NCBI GenBank assembly: GCA_037046735.1
Contig: JBAOHC010000024.1
Span: forward strand, 1-64,000
Reading direction: 5' to 3'
Length of the DNA stretch: 64,000 nt
Source: JADKAV01 sp037046735
GTDB lineage: Bacteria > Actinomycetota > Actinomycetes > S36-B12 > UBA10799
Both the position numbers and the translations under genes were made by a program. The stretch's first letter is position 1. Each line of letters begins with the position of its first letter. The notes below the pieces were generated by a model. That model was not told where the DNA came from. It saw only the letters and a program-made list of their open reading frames with translations, and did not search any database. This document shows positions 49,248-58,624 of this stretch, in pieces.

Positions 49248-50786
49248 ATGAGCAAGGCGTTCTACGTCACGACGCCCATCTACTACGTCAACGACGCCCC
49301 CCACATCGGCCACGCGTACACCACCGTGGCCGGCGATGTTCTGACCCGCTGGCACCGGCAGCGGCAGGAGCAGGTGTTCTACCTGACGGGCACCGACGAG
49401 CACGGGACGAAGGTGGAGCGCACGGCCGAGGAGCACGGGGTCAGCCCGCAGCAGTGGGCCGATCGCCTGGTCGAGGAGCACTGGAAGCCGGTGCTGCAGA
49501 CCATCAACGCGCGCACCGACGACTTCATCCGTACCACCAGCGATCGCCACCGCATTGGGGTGCAGCGGTTCTGGGAGACCCTGCGGGACAACGGCTACGT
49601 GTACGAGGCCGATTTCGAAGGCCCGTACTGCGTCGGCTGCGAAGAGTTCAAGCGGCCCGGCGACCTCGTCGACGGCAAATGCCCGATCCACGACCGTCCC
49701 GTGGAGATGCTGCACGAGTCGAACTACTTCTTCCAACTCGCCGCCTTCCAGCAGGCCCTCCTCGAGCATTACGAGCGGCATCCGGAGGCCGTCGAGCCCA
49801 AGAGCGCCTACAACGAGGTCGTGAGCTTCATCAAGCAGGGTCTCGAGGACATCTCGATGAGCCGCTCCAGCGTCGGCTGGGGCATCCCTTTGCCATGGGA
49901 CGAGAAGCAGGTGGTGTACGTCTGGTTCGACGCACTGCTGAACTACATCACCGCCATCGGATATGGCCAGGACGAGGCCACGTTCGATGCGACGTGGCCA
50001 GCGGACGTGCATCTGGTCGGCAAGGACATCCTGCGATTCCATGCGGTGTACTGGCCGGCGATGCTGATGGCAGCGGGATTGCCGCTGCCTGCGAAGGTGT
50101 TCGCGCACGGCTGGCTGCTGGTTGGGGGCGAGAAGATGTCCAAGAGCAAGCTCACCGGGATCGCCCCCGAGCAGATCACCGAGGATTTCGGCGTGGACGC
50201 CTTTCGGTACTACTTCCTGCGGGCGATCGCGTTCGGCCAGGACGGGTCGTTCTCCTGGGAGGACATGGCTGCGCGCTACACATCAGAACTGGCCAACGGC
50301 CTTGGCAACCTGGCCTCGCGGGGCACGGCCATGGTGATCAAGTACCGCAATGGCCTGTTGCCGGCGCCGGGTGATTACACCAACGCCGACCTCGCGCTGC
50401 AGGAGCTGTTGGTGGCCAGCGCCGAACGGGCGGATGCAGCCATGCTCAAGCTCGACTTCAGCGGCGGGATCTTGGCCATCAAGACGTTCGTCGATGCAGT
50501 CAACGTGTACGTCACCGAGCAGCAGCCCTGGGTGTTGGCCAAGGATGAGGCGAACGCCTCCCGCCTGGACACCGTGCTGTACACGATCTGTGAGGCGCTG
50601 CGGGCGATCGCGGTCCTCTACCACCCGGTGATGCCCAAGGCCACAGAAGAGATGTGGGCCTGCCTCGGTCAGGCGGAGACGCTGGAGGGACGCAACGTCA
50701 CGACCGTAGCGACCTGGGGGCAACTCGCGCCAGGCGCGACGATCACCAAGGGTGCTGCCCTGTTCCCGCGCCTGGAGACCACGTGA
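49248..50786 (+). CDS. metG: Methionyl-tRNA synthetase
   Basis: 512 residues, class I aminoacyl-tRNA synthetase. YYVNDAPHIGHAYTTVAGD holds the HIGH motif, and GGEKMSKSKLTGI the KMSKS motif. YCVGCEEFKRPGDLVDGKCP and IHDRPVE are the zinc-ribbon insert with three Cys and one His, a single-knuckle form. TGTDEHGTKVER and GWGIPLPWDEKQVVYVWFDA are family blocks. No C-terminal tRNA-binding (beta) domain. GAGGAG precedes the ATG. First gene of the metG-tatD-rsmA-ispE run, coupled by GTGA overlap with tatD. Confidence 0.96.
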   Translation: MSKAFYVTTPIYYVNDAPHIGHAYTTVAGDVLTRWHRQRQEQVFYLTGTDEHGTKVERTAEEHGVSPQQWADRLVEEHWKPVLQTINARTDDFIRTTSDRHRIGVQRFWETLRDNGYVYEADFEGPYCVGCEEFKRPGDLVDGKCPIHDRPVEMLHESNYFFQLAAFQQALLEHYERHPEAVEPKSAYNEVVSFIKQGLEDISMSRSSVGWGIPLPWDEKQVVYVWFDALLNYITAIGYGQDEATFDATWPADVHLVGKDILRFHAVYWPAMLMAAGLPLPAKVFAHGWLLVGGEKMSKSKLTGIAPEQITEDFGVDAFRYYFLRAIAFGQDGSFSWEDMAARYTSELANGLGNLASRGTAMVIKYRNGLLPAPGDYTNADLALQELLVASAERADAAMLKLDFSGGILAIKTFVDAVNVYVTEQQPWVLAKDEANASRLDTVLYTICEALRAIAVLYHPVMPKATEEMWACLGQAETLEGRNVTTVATWGQLAPGATITKGAALFPRLETT

Positions 50787-51637
50787 GCCTTCCGCAGGGC
50801 TACCCGCCCCTGCCAGAACCGCTGCCCTCACCTGTCATCGACAGCCATTGCCACCTGGACATCGGCGCGCAGGGCCGGACCGGGGAGCCAGGCATGGACA
50901 TCGAGGTGGCCCTGTCCGCTGCCGAGGCAGCCGGGATCGACGAGATCGTGCAGGTCGGCGTCGATGTGCCCAGCAGTCGGGAGTCCTTGAGGTTGGCGCA
51001 GGCCTGGCCGCAGATCCATGCGGCGGTGGCGCTGCATCCCAACGAGGCACCCCGGATCCACGCCGAACACGGTTCGTCAGTACTGGAGGGGGCCTGGCAC
51101 GAGATCGCCGAGTTGGCTGCCGATCCACACGTGGTGGCCATCGGCGAGACCGGTATGGACTACTTCCGCACCGACGCCAGTGGCCGCGCCGCGCAGGAGG
51201 AGTCGTTCCGTCGTCACATCGAGATCGCGAAGGACCTCGACAAGGCGTTGGTCATCCACGACCGGGATGCTCACGGCGACATTCTGCGGATCGCCGACGA
51301 TGCCGGGCCGCCCGGTCGAGTGGTGATGCACTGCTTCAGCGGAGATGCCGCTTTCGCGCGCGAGGTCAGTGAGCGAGGCTGGTACTGCTCGTTCGCCGGC
51401 GTCGTTACGTTCAAGAACGCCGCAGACCTGCGAGCCGCCCTCGACGTGGTGCCGCATGATCGCATCCTGGTCGAGACCGACGCGCCCTACCTGGCGCCGA
51501 TGCCGTATCGGGGCAAGCCGAACGCCAGCTACCTGATCCCATGGACCATGCGACTGATGTCCGAGCACCTCGCCGTTGACTTGGACGAGTTGTGTCGACA
51601 GGTCCGGGCCAACACCATCGCAGCGTTTGGGCTGTAG
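50783..51637 (+). CDS. tatD: TatD-family 3'-5' deoxyribonuclease/metal-dependent hydrolase
   Basis: 284 residues from GTG 50783. TIM-barrel metal enzyme. VIDSHCHLDIG (H-x-H metal pair), AIGETGMDYFRTDAS (Glu), VIHDRDAHGDILRI, MHCFSGDAAFAREVSERGWY, and VETDAPYLAPMPYRG (Asp) are the canonical blocks. VALHPNEAP near 75 is the usual G-x-H-P. TatD acts in DNA turnover and oxidative damage repair. The start overlaps the metG stop. rpf, which often follows tatD in actinobacteria, is absent here and rsmA starts right after its stop. Confidence 0.94.
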   Translation: MSLPQGYPPLPEPLPSPVIDSHCHLDIGAQGRTGEPGMDIEVALSAAEAAGIDEIVQVGVDVPSSRESLRLAQAWPQIHAAVALHPNEAPRIHAEHGSSVLEGAWHEIAELAADPHVVAIGETGMDYFRTDASGRAAQEESFRRHIEIAKDLDKALVIHDRDAHGDILRIADDAGPPGRVVMHCFSGDAAFAREVSERGWYCSFAGVVTFKNAADLRAALDVVPHDRILVETDAPYLAPMPYRGKPNASYLIPWTMRLMSEHLAVDLDELCRQVRANTIAAFGL

Positions 51638-52480
51638 GTGGGGCTGCTGGGCCCGGCGCAGATCCGGGAACTGGCGGCCGAGCTGGACTTGCGGCCCACG
51701 AAACGACTCGGGCAGAACTTCGTCATCGATCCGAACACGGTCCGGCGAATCGTTTCGCTGGCGGGGGTGCAGGCCGACGACTGGGTGCTGGAGGTCGGTC
51801 CTGGGCTCGGGTCATTGACCTTGGCGCTGCTCGATGCCGGTGCCCGAGTGCAAGCCGTCGAGATTGACGAAAGGCTCGCGCGGCGGCTGCCGCAGACGGT
51901 GGCCGATTTCGCTGCGGACACAGGGGCCCGGCTCGAGGTCCGGACCGAGGACGCGATGGTAATGCCCGCGGTGGGCGCACCTACGAAGTTCGTCGCGAAC
52001 CTGCCCTACAACACGGGCGTGCCAATCCTGCTGCATGTGCTGGAGACGGTCGACAGCGTGCACTCGGGCGTGGTGATGGTGCAGCAGGAGGTGGCGCAGC
52101 GGTTGACGGCCGCGCCCGGGAGTCGTGTGTACGGAGTGCCCACCGTCAAGATGGCTTGGTGGGCGTCGGCCCGCAGCGCTGGCAAGGTCGGCACCGAAGT
52201 CTTCTGGCCGGCCCCGAACGTTCAGTCCGGCCTGGTCGCATTCGAGCGCCGGCTGGTGGACCAACCCCGATTGCGCGAACCGACGTTTGCCGCCATCGAC
52301 GCGGCCTTCGCCCAACGTCGCAAGATGCTGCGGTCGGCGCTACGTGCTTGGGCGGCCCCGCTGGCCGCCCTCGATGTGCTCCACTCGGCCGGTATCGACC
52401 CGGCCAGTCGTGGTGAGTCCTTGACAGTTGCGGACTTTCAAGCGCTGGCCAGCGCGAAGTCCGAGATGCTGCGCACCTAG
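51638..52480 (+). CDS. rsmA: 16S rRNA (adenine(1518)-N6/adenine(1519)-N6)-dimethyltransferase
   Basis: KsgA. 280 residues from GTG 51638. RPTKRLGQNFVIDPNTVRRI, VLEVGPGLGSLTLALLDAGA (SAM motif I), AVEIDERLARRLPQTVADFA, KFVANLPYNTGVPILLHVLE (N-L-P-Y-N catalytic motif), QQEVAQRLTAAPGSRVYGVP, and VFWPAPNVQSGLVAFER (usual P-x-x-x-V-x-S). The C-terminal RRKMLRSALRAWA binds the rRNA helix. Starts on the base after the tatD stop codon, so coupled. Confidence 0.95.
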   Translation: MGLLGPAQIRELAAELDLRPTKRLGQNFVIDPNTVRRIVSLAGVQADDWVLEVGPGLGSLTLALLDAGARVQAVEIDERLARRLPQTVADFAADTGARLEVRTEDAMVMPAVGAPTKFVANLPYNTGVPILLHVLETVDSVHSGVVMVQQEVAQRLTAAPGSRVYGVPTVKMAWWASARSAGKVGTEVFWPAPNVQSGLVAFERRLVDQPRLREPTFAAIDAAFAQRRKMLRSALRAWAAPLAALDVLHSAGIDPASRGESLTVADFQALASAKSEMLRT

Positions 52481-52489
52481 CCTGGGGAG

Positions 52490-53398
52490 GTGTTCGCCCC
52501 CACCCACGTGACGGTGCTCGCGCCCGCCAAGATCAATCTGTATCTCGGGGTCGGACCCGCCCGTGCGGACGGCTATCACGGACTGGCGACTGTGTTCCAA
52601 GCGCTGGATCTCACCGATCGGCTCACTGCGGTCATCGCGGATGACATGTCGCTGAGTGTGGATGACGAGGAGCTGTCGGACGGGCCGGACAATCTTGCGG
52701 TGAAGGCCGCATTGCTGTTGCGGGAGCGATTTGAGATCACCGCCGGGGCGGCGATGAAGTTGACCAAGAACATTCCCATCGCCGGTGGCATGGCCGGCGG
52801 ATCGACGGATGCGGCCGCGGCGTTGGTCGCGTGTAATGCCCTGTGGGGGGCGCCGGCGACCCTCGCAGATTTGGTGGAGCTCGCAGCTGAACTGGGGTCG
52901 GACGTCCCTTTCTGCCTGCATGGTGGCACTGCCTTGGGATCCTCGCGCGGGGAGATCCTGACGCCGGTGCTGACCACGGGCTCCTTCACGTGGGTGGTGG
53001 CGACATCGTTCGGGAAGTTGTCCACGCCAGCGGTGTACAAGCGGTTCGATGAGATGGGTGGGGATGCGGCGGACGCGCCTGCGGTGCCGGCGGCGATGAT
53101 GGCCGCCCTGCGCGCGGGGGACCGGGAGGCGGTCGGTGCTGCCCTGCACAATGACTTGCAGCGGCCGGCGATCTCCCTGATGCCGGAGTTGGACATGCTG
53201 CTGGAGGCCGGCCGGGATTTCGGGGCGCTCGCAGCGATGGTGTCGGGCAGTGGTCCGACGACGGTCTATCTGGCTCGTGACTACGACCACGGCCTGGAAC
53301 TGGCGGTTTTGCTGATGACTACCGGGCTGTGTCGATCCACAAAGGTGGCTGGTGCTCCCGCCCATGGGGCCCGGATCGTCCCGGAGGGCAACGGGTAA
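52490..53398 (+). CDS. ispE: 4-diphosphocytidyl-2-C-methyl-D-erythritol kinase
   Basis: GHMP kinase, fourth step of the MEP isoprenoid pathway. 302 residues from GTG 52490. VLAPAKINLYLGVGPARADG (P-A-K-I-N-L), HGLATVFQALDLTDRL, IPIAGGMAGGSTDAAAALVA (ATP-binding G-L/M-x-G-G-S-S/T-D-A), GSDVPFCLHGGTALGSSRGE, and VSGSGPTTVYLA. 9 bp after rsmA, ending the operon. A tRNA-Gln follows 12 bp later. Confidence 0.95.
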   Translation: MFAPTHVTVLAPAKINLYLGVGPARADGYHGLATVFQALDLTDRLTAVIADDMSLSVDDEELSDGPDNLAVKAALLLRERFEITAGAAMKLTKNIPIAGGMAGGSTDAAAALVACNALWGAPATLADLVELAAELGSDVPFCLHGGTALGSSRGEILTPVLTTGSFTWVVATSFGKLSTPAVYKRFDEMGGDAADAPAVPAAMMAALRAGDREAVGAALHNDLQRPAISLMPELDMLLEAGRDFGALAAMVSGSGPTTVYLARDYDHGLELAVLLMTTGLCRSTKVAGAPAHGARIVPEGNG

Positions 53399-53410
53399 TC
53401 TGACATTGAT

Positions 53411-53482
53411 TCCCCGTTGGTGTAATCGGCAACACTACTGGTTTTGGTCCAGTCATTCCAGGTTCGAGTCCTGGGCGGGGAG
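53411..53482 (+). tRNA. tRNA-Gln (anticodon UUG)
   Basis: TCCCCGT pairs with GCGGGGA (one T-G), discriminator G, no encoded CCA. D arm TGGTGTAATCGGCAACAC; anticodon arm ACTGG-TTTTGGT-CCAGT gives UUG; T arm CCAGG-TTCGAGT-CCTGG. It follows ispE directly. Unlike the Arg and Ala tRNAs here, its 3' end is not tandemly repeated; a decayed accessory block with an HNH remnant and an IS begins at its 3' end instead. Confidence 0.95.
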
Positions 53483-53489
53483 CCCTTGG

Positions 53490-54172
53490 AATGGCGAGTC
53501 GGCCAACCGTTCAGCCTTCCTCCGTGCACTGCGGGCGGTGCTGGCCTCGCCGGGGGAGTTGGCGACGATCGTGGATGTGTTGATCGAGCAGTCCCGCCAT
53601 CAGCACCTCAATGATCAGGAAGCGGCCCGGCACCGCAAGCGGGGGGTGTCGTTGTCGGAATTGCCCAACGGGATGTTCCGGCTGGTGGGGTTGTTGGAGA
53701 CGGTGGCCGGGCAGCGGCTGCGGGAGGCGTTGGTGGGGGCGATGGACCGCGCCCAGGCTGGTGATGTGCGCAGCCGGCCTGACAGTGACCGTGGATGTGG
53801 AGGGGCTGCCGCACGCGGTGGGGGCGCGGTTGGGTTAGGACACCCCGATCGGGAACCACCTGTTTGATCTGGTGACGTGTACCGCGGTCGTGAACGTGTT
53901 GCTGGGGGTGACCCGGGGCACCCGGTTCATCCCGTTGCAGTTGGCGGGGGCAGCGCGGCGGGCTTCGGCGGCGCAGTGGGTGGCTTGGCCGTGCGGGATA
54001 AGGGGTGTGTGCGCTGTGGGCGGGAGGTGCGCTACACCCAGGCCCATCATGTGGTGCATTGGCGTCATGGGGGCGGCACCGATCTGGACAATTTGTGCCT
54101 GCTGTGTGGGCGCTGTTACACCGATCTGCACCAGGGCCGGTTCAGCATTGTCATGGTCGATGGCAGGGGGTG
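53490..54172 (+). pseudogene. Broken DUF222/HNH endonuclease (13E12-type repeat family)
   Basis: Fragments in different frames line up with a DUF222-HNH protein. First ALRAVLASPGELATIVDVLI, EQSRHQHLNDQEAARHRKRG, and LPNGMFRLVGLLETVAGQRL in frame 3; then LTVTVDVEGLPHAVGARL; then LFDLVTCTAVVNVLLGVTRG and FIPLQLAGAARRASAAQWVA; finally, in yet another frame, the HNH part AVRDKGCVRCGREVRYTQAH, HVVHWRHGGGTDLDNLCLLC, GRCYTDLHQGRFSIV. At least three shifts and a TAG (near 53836) break it, and much of the middle DUF222 region is missing. Starts right after tRNA-Gln; an IS begins at its end. Confidence 0.75.
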
Positions 54173-55592
54173 TCAGATTTTCTGTGTAAGTGATGGTTCC
54201 TCAATTGAGAGGAAATCGAGTAACGATGAACACCATGACGAAAGCAACCAAGGCCAGTGGAGCTGGTGGCGATCCTGAGGATGTGCCGGTGGCCCGGCAG
54301 GTCGTGAGCGATCTGATGGATGCCGGCCGATGGATGATGTGTTGGCCCGGATCGATGCCCAGGATTTGCGGTTGACCGGCGACGGCGGCTTCCTCCCCGA
54401 GTTGATCAAGTCGGTGCTGGAGCGCGGTCTGACCGCGGAGCTGACCGAGCATCTGGGCTATGAGAAGGGCGACCCGGCCGGGGCCGGCAGCGGGAACTCC
54501 CGCAACGGGTCGACGCCGAAGACGCTGCTGACCGAGGTCGGGCCGGTCGAGCTGGACACCCCGCGGGACCGGGCCGGGACGTTCGCCCCGCGGCTGGTGC
54601 CCAAGGGCACCCGCCGTCTCGGCGGCCTGTCGGACATGATCATCTCGTTGTATGCCGGCGGGATGACGGTGCGCGACATCCAGCAGCACCTGGCCCGCGT
54701 CTACGGCACCGAGCTGTCCCACGACACCATCTCGCGGATCACCGACGAGGTCCTCGAGGAGGTCCGGGCCTGGCAGACCCGGCCGCTGGACCCGGTCTAC
54801 CCGGTGATCTTCATCGACGCGCTGGTGGTGAAGGTCCGCGAGGGAAACGTGGTGCGCAACAAGGCCTGCCACGTGGTGCTGGGGATCGACACCGACGGCG
54901 TCAAGCACGTCCTGGGGCTGTGGGTGCAGACCCACGAGGGCGCCAAGTTCTGGTCCGGGGTGCTGGCCGAGCTGCGCAACCGCGGCGTGCGCGATGTGCT
55001 CATCGCCTGCTGCGACGGCCTGCCCGGGCTGCCCGAGGCGATCGAGGCGACCTGGCCCAACACCGTGGTCCAGACCTGCGTGGTGCACCTGATCCGGGCC
55101 TCGATGCGCTACGTGTCCTACGGCGACCGCAAGGCCGTGGCCGCCGCGCTGCGGCCGATCTACACCGCCGTCAACGCCGAGGCCGCCTTCGACGAACTGG
55201 CCGCGTTCGCCGCCTCCGACCTCGGCCGCCGCTACCCGGCCACTGTCGCCGCCTGGGAACGGGCCTGGGACCGGTTCATCCCGTTCCTGGCCTTCCACCC
55301 CGACGTGCGCCGCGTCATCTACACCACCAACGCCATCGAGTCGCTGAACTACCAACTCCGCAAGATCATCAAGAATCGGGGGCAGTTCCCCAACGACGAG
55401 GCCGCCGTCAAACTGCTGTGGCTGTCCATCCTCAACATCGAAGACAAGCGCGCCGCCGAGCGAGCCAAGGAGAAGGGCGTCCCCAAGGGCAGCCGCAAGG
55501 CACCCGGCCGGCTCATCGAAGGCGCCGTCACCCAGCACTGGACCGCCGCCATCAACGCCCTCGACCTGGCCTACCCCGGCCGCAACTTGACA
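54173..55592 (+). mobile_element. IS256-family insertion sequence, 3' end lost
   Basis: Carries one transposase gene. The left boundary is estimated at about 54173, where the HNH remnant ends and a block with TTTTCTGTGTAAGTGATGG begins; the exact left inverted repeat was not proved. The expected mirror end after the transposase (a TTACACAGAAA-like sequence) is not found downstream; the similarity stops at about 55590 and surface-protein sequence starts at once. So the right end is deleted or mis-joined. Confidence 0.7.
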
Positions 55593-55745
55593 AGCTCCCG
55601 TCGTGCACGCCGAGGGACCAGACACGACGCCTCCCACGGTCACCATCATCTCGCCGGTGGAGAACCAGCAGGTGCCGATCGGTGTGCAACCCTTGCCCAC
55701 GGTCCAGTACACATGCGACGACGATGTGGCCGTCCAGACATGTGA
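54330..55745 (+). CDS. IS256-family mutator-type transposase (N-terminus frameshifted, C-terminus chimeric)
   Basis: DDE transposase. KSVLERGLTAELTEHLGYEK, SGNSRNGSTPKTLLTEVGPV and LDTPRDRAGTF mark the N-terminal DNA-binding part; the DDE residues lie in VIFIDALVVKVREGN (D), VLIACCDGLPGLPEAIEATW (D) and IESLNYQLRKIIKNRG (E). The IS256 signature TCVVHLIRASMRYVS is present. An N-terminal extension from ATG 54226 (NTMTKATKASGAGGDPEDVP, then ARQVVSDLMDAG) is one frame off and joins if a base is dropped near 54330. After LDLAYPGRN at about 55590 the frame runs into unrelated Arg-rich sequence from the adjoining gene to 55745. Probably inactive. Confidence 0.85.
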   Translation: MDDVLARIDAQDLRLTGDGGFLPELIKSVLERGLTAELTEHLGYEKGDPAGAGSGNSRNGSTPKTLLTEVGPVELDTPRDRAGTFAPRLVPKGTRRLGGLSDMIISLYAGGMTVRDIQQHLARVYGTELSHDTISRITDEVLEEVRAWQTRPLDPVYPVIFIDALVVKVREGNVVRNKACHVVLGIDTDGVKHVLGLWVQTHEGAKFWSGVLAELRNRGVRDVLIACCDGLPGLPEAIEATWPNTVVQTCVVHLIRASMRYVSYGDRKAVAAALRPIYTAVNAEAAFDELAAFAASDLGRRYPATVAAWERAWDRFIPFLAFHPDVRRVIYTTNAIESLNYQLRKIIKNRGQFPNDEAAVKLLWLSILNIEDKRAAERAKEKGVPKGSRKAPGRLIEGAVTQHWTAAINALDLAYPGRNLTSSRRARRGTRHDASHGHHHLAGGEPAGADRCATLAHGPVHMRRRCGRPDM

Positions 55746-58575
55746 TGCCTCTATCGGCCCCGTGAACGGCTCTAATCCCTGGATCACCGTCGGCAACACG
55801 ATGCCGCTCGACCTCCTGCTACCAGGTCAATACATCCTGCGAGTCACAGAACACAGACAACGCTGGAATCCCCGCCGAGTCGTCCGTCCAGTTCGAGATG
55901 GTTGGGGAAGGGCCCCGCGACGATGTTGCTCCGAGCATCCAGATCACCGCGCCCGTAGACAGCGCGCAGGTTAAGAAGGGCGCGAACCTGACGGCCACCT
56001 ATCTGTGCCAGGACTCGGGTCCGGCATCGAGTCTTGTGATGGACCCGTGGCCAGTGGAGCCGCCGTTGATACGTCCACCCTTGGGCTCAAGGACTTCATC
56101 GTGGTCGCCCGTGACAAGGCGGGCAACGAGTCGATGCAGACCGTCCAGTACGAAGTCATCGCGCCGACAAACGTGACGGTTGCCGGGACGATCAAGGACA
56201 TTGAAGGCAACGTTTTGCCTGGATCTACCGTACGAGCGCTGATGGCCGGCACCTCCACCGTCGTTGCTTCGACCGAGGCCAATGTGAACGGCGTCTACAG
56301 CCTGACGTTGCCCGCAGGGACTTACGACTTGAGGTATCGATCTCACTCGGGGACCCTTCTTGGCGCTGATCTCGCAGAGCGGACCTATCTTCAGGACAAG
56401 ACCGTCAATGTCGTTCTGGGTCCTATTGATCCTGACCCGGTTGTGTTGTCGGGCACGATAACCACCGGTTCTGGAAGCCCTCTCTGCAGTACGCATACAT
56501 AGCGCTGGGCAACGTAAGCACATCGACAGACGCCCAAGGCAGGTACTCCCTGCAGGTCCAACCCGGGTCCTACTCCATGCAAGCGCAGTCGAACGGGGTG
56601 CGGCTGCAGAAGAGCGTGAGCATCGGCGGCGACGGCTCAACACTGAACCGGCAGTGACCCCAACAATCCGTCTCACTGCTTAACCACGTTGTTGACGGCG
56701 ACGGGTCACCGGTACCCTGCTCGGCGCCCATGGTCAACCGGAGCGGCGGGCAAGGCCCAGCTGGACTGCAGTTCCAGCAACTCCAGTGGACGCTTACTTG
56801 AATACCGTTCAACTCGGCACCGGGACCGGCACCGTGTACGGCGTGGCCGACACAACGATGCCGATCCGGCTGACACTGCGCTGGTTCCATCGACCCCGAC
56901 TACGGCCGCCATCATCACCCGCCGGTTCGACATCCCAACGTAAACCTCGGCACGTCTCGGCCACATCACCGGCGGATCCCGGGATCACGTTGTCCGGGGC
57001 GGTTGGCGACGCAAATGGCGATACGTTGCAATGTCTACATCTACGACACAGCCTGGGCAACACCTACGCGTCCACTGACTTCACAAGGGCGCTACTCCCT
57101 GAGGTCGTGCCCGGCACCTACATCATCGAGGCCTCCGGGCGCCGTTCAACGGCGTCTACCAACAGCGGGGCATCACCGTTACAGACACGACAACCCTCGA
57201 TCTGCAACTTCCCGGCAAGGCACCGGTCCCCGTGCACCCTGCTCGGCGCCGATGGTCAGCCGGCGGGAAAGGCCCTCCAATGGTTCCTGGCGCGGAACGC
57301 CAGAGGCCATTACTTGACATACATCTTCGCAACCGCCCCCAGGGACCGACGCATCGGGCCAGTGCCTGGACCGTCACCAAGGCTGTGTACGGCATTGCGG
57401 ACACTGCGGACTGTCAGTCATTGGCGACGCGGATTGCGCCGGTTCCATTCATCACCCGACGGCAGTCGCGAAATCCCAGTGAGTTGGCACCTCCGTCGAT
57501 CTCGATGGTCACCGTCTTGGCCACTCTCCTGTTGATCATCGGCGCGTAGTGTCCGGATGATTTCCGACGCGTCTACGGCCATATCCATCTACAGTACGCC
57601 TACATAAGGTCGATCGATACCAGCGGACTACAGATGCGGAAGGCCGATACAGCTCGCAGGTCGAACCCGGTGACTACGTCATCCAGGCGCGGTACAACGG
57701 CGGCTAGCCGCTTCTACCATCACGGCTGGGGCATACCGCAAACCAGGACGCGACCTGCGATTCCAACCGACCGGAAGGCGTCGGTGATCGTGCACCCTGC
57801 TCGACGCCGATGGACAACCCGTGACCGGCGGGCACGGCGCCGACTGGCATGCAGTCCTCCCGCAACACCAGTGGCGATCCATACTCGAATCGAAGCTGCT
57901 GCAACCGGCCAGCCGTGGACGGGCACTCAGTACGCCTCTGGGAGCGCCAACACCCCCATGACGATCATTAATGACGCGCAATGCCCTGGGTCCATCCGAC
58001 TTCCCGACGACGGTCCCAACATCACCCGCCGCATCGAAATCCCAGCCCAACGCCTCGAATTCACCGTCTTCACCTTCGGCGCCGGCATCGGATACGGTGG
58101 CACCGACGCCACCAACGACGGCGACAACGTGGCCGACGTGGTGGAGGCTCTCGCCCCCAACAACGGCGACGGCAACAACGACGGCACGCCGGACTACGAG
58201 CAGCAGAACGTCACCTCGCTGCCGGTGAACGGCGGCGGCCTTGGCGAGGGGGCGAACTACGTCACCGTCGCGGCCCCGGCGGGCACAGAACTCACCAACG
58301 TGTACACGATCGACCCGGCGGATACGACCAAGGTTGAGACTCCCCCGCCGCCGGGGGTTACGCTGCCCGAGGGCTTGACGAACCTCGTCCTCACGGGCGT
58401 GGAAGACGGGTCGGATCAGACCATCTCGATCTACACGTCATCACTCAGTGACGTCACGGGTACGCCAAGTACGACCCGAACACCAAGCAGTGGTCGCTGC
58501 TCCCCGACGATCGCGTCCAGATCTTCGATAACCGGGTCGAGATCACCTTCGAGCCGACGGTGGGATCGGCGATGA
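55603..58575 (+). pseudogene. Shattered repeat-containing secreted surface protein, N-terminal and middle part
   Basis: Successive open segments in different frames give surface-protein domains: two Ig-like units (TPPTVTIISPVENQQVPIGV; APSIQITAPVDSAQVKKGAN), a carboxypeptidase-regulatory-like unit (VAGTIKDIEGNVLPGSTVRA; NGVYSLTLPAGTYDLRY), and then three or more tandem units of roughly 550 bp with GRYSLxVxPGxYxIxA and T-L-L-G-A-D-G-Q-P motifs (56700, 57230 and 57790). A choice-of-anchor-like segment (NDGDNVADVVEALAPNNGDG) follows. Shifts are so frequent (more than ten) that no translation is possible. No start or signal peptide is present; the 5' end is replaced by the truncated IS. Confidence 0.7.
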
Positions 58576-58624
58576 TGACGGCGAGGCCAACGGCCGGATC
58601 TCCGACCCGGGCGGCATCGCCATC

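Noticed and set aside
53411..53482. tRNA-Gln as attachment site of an integrative element with tyrosine integrase
   Set aside because: No integrase gene and no second copy of the tRNA 3' end were found; only a broken HNH gene and an IS follow.
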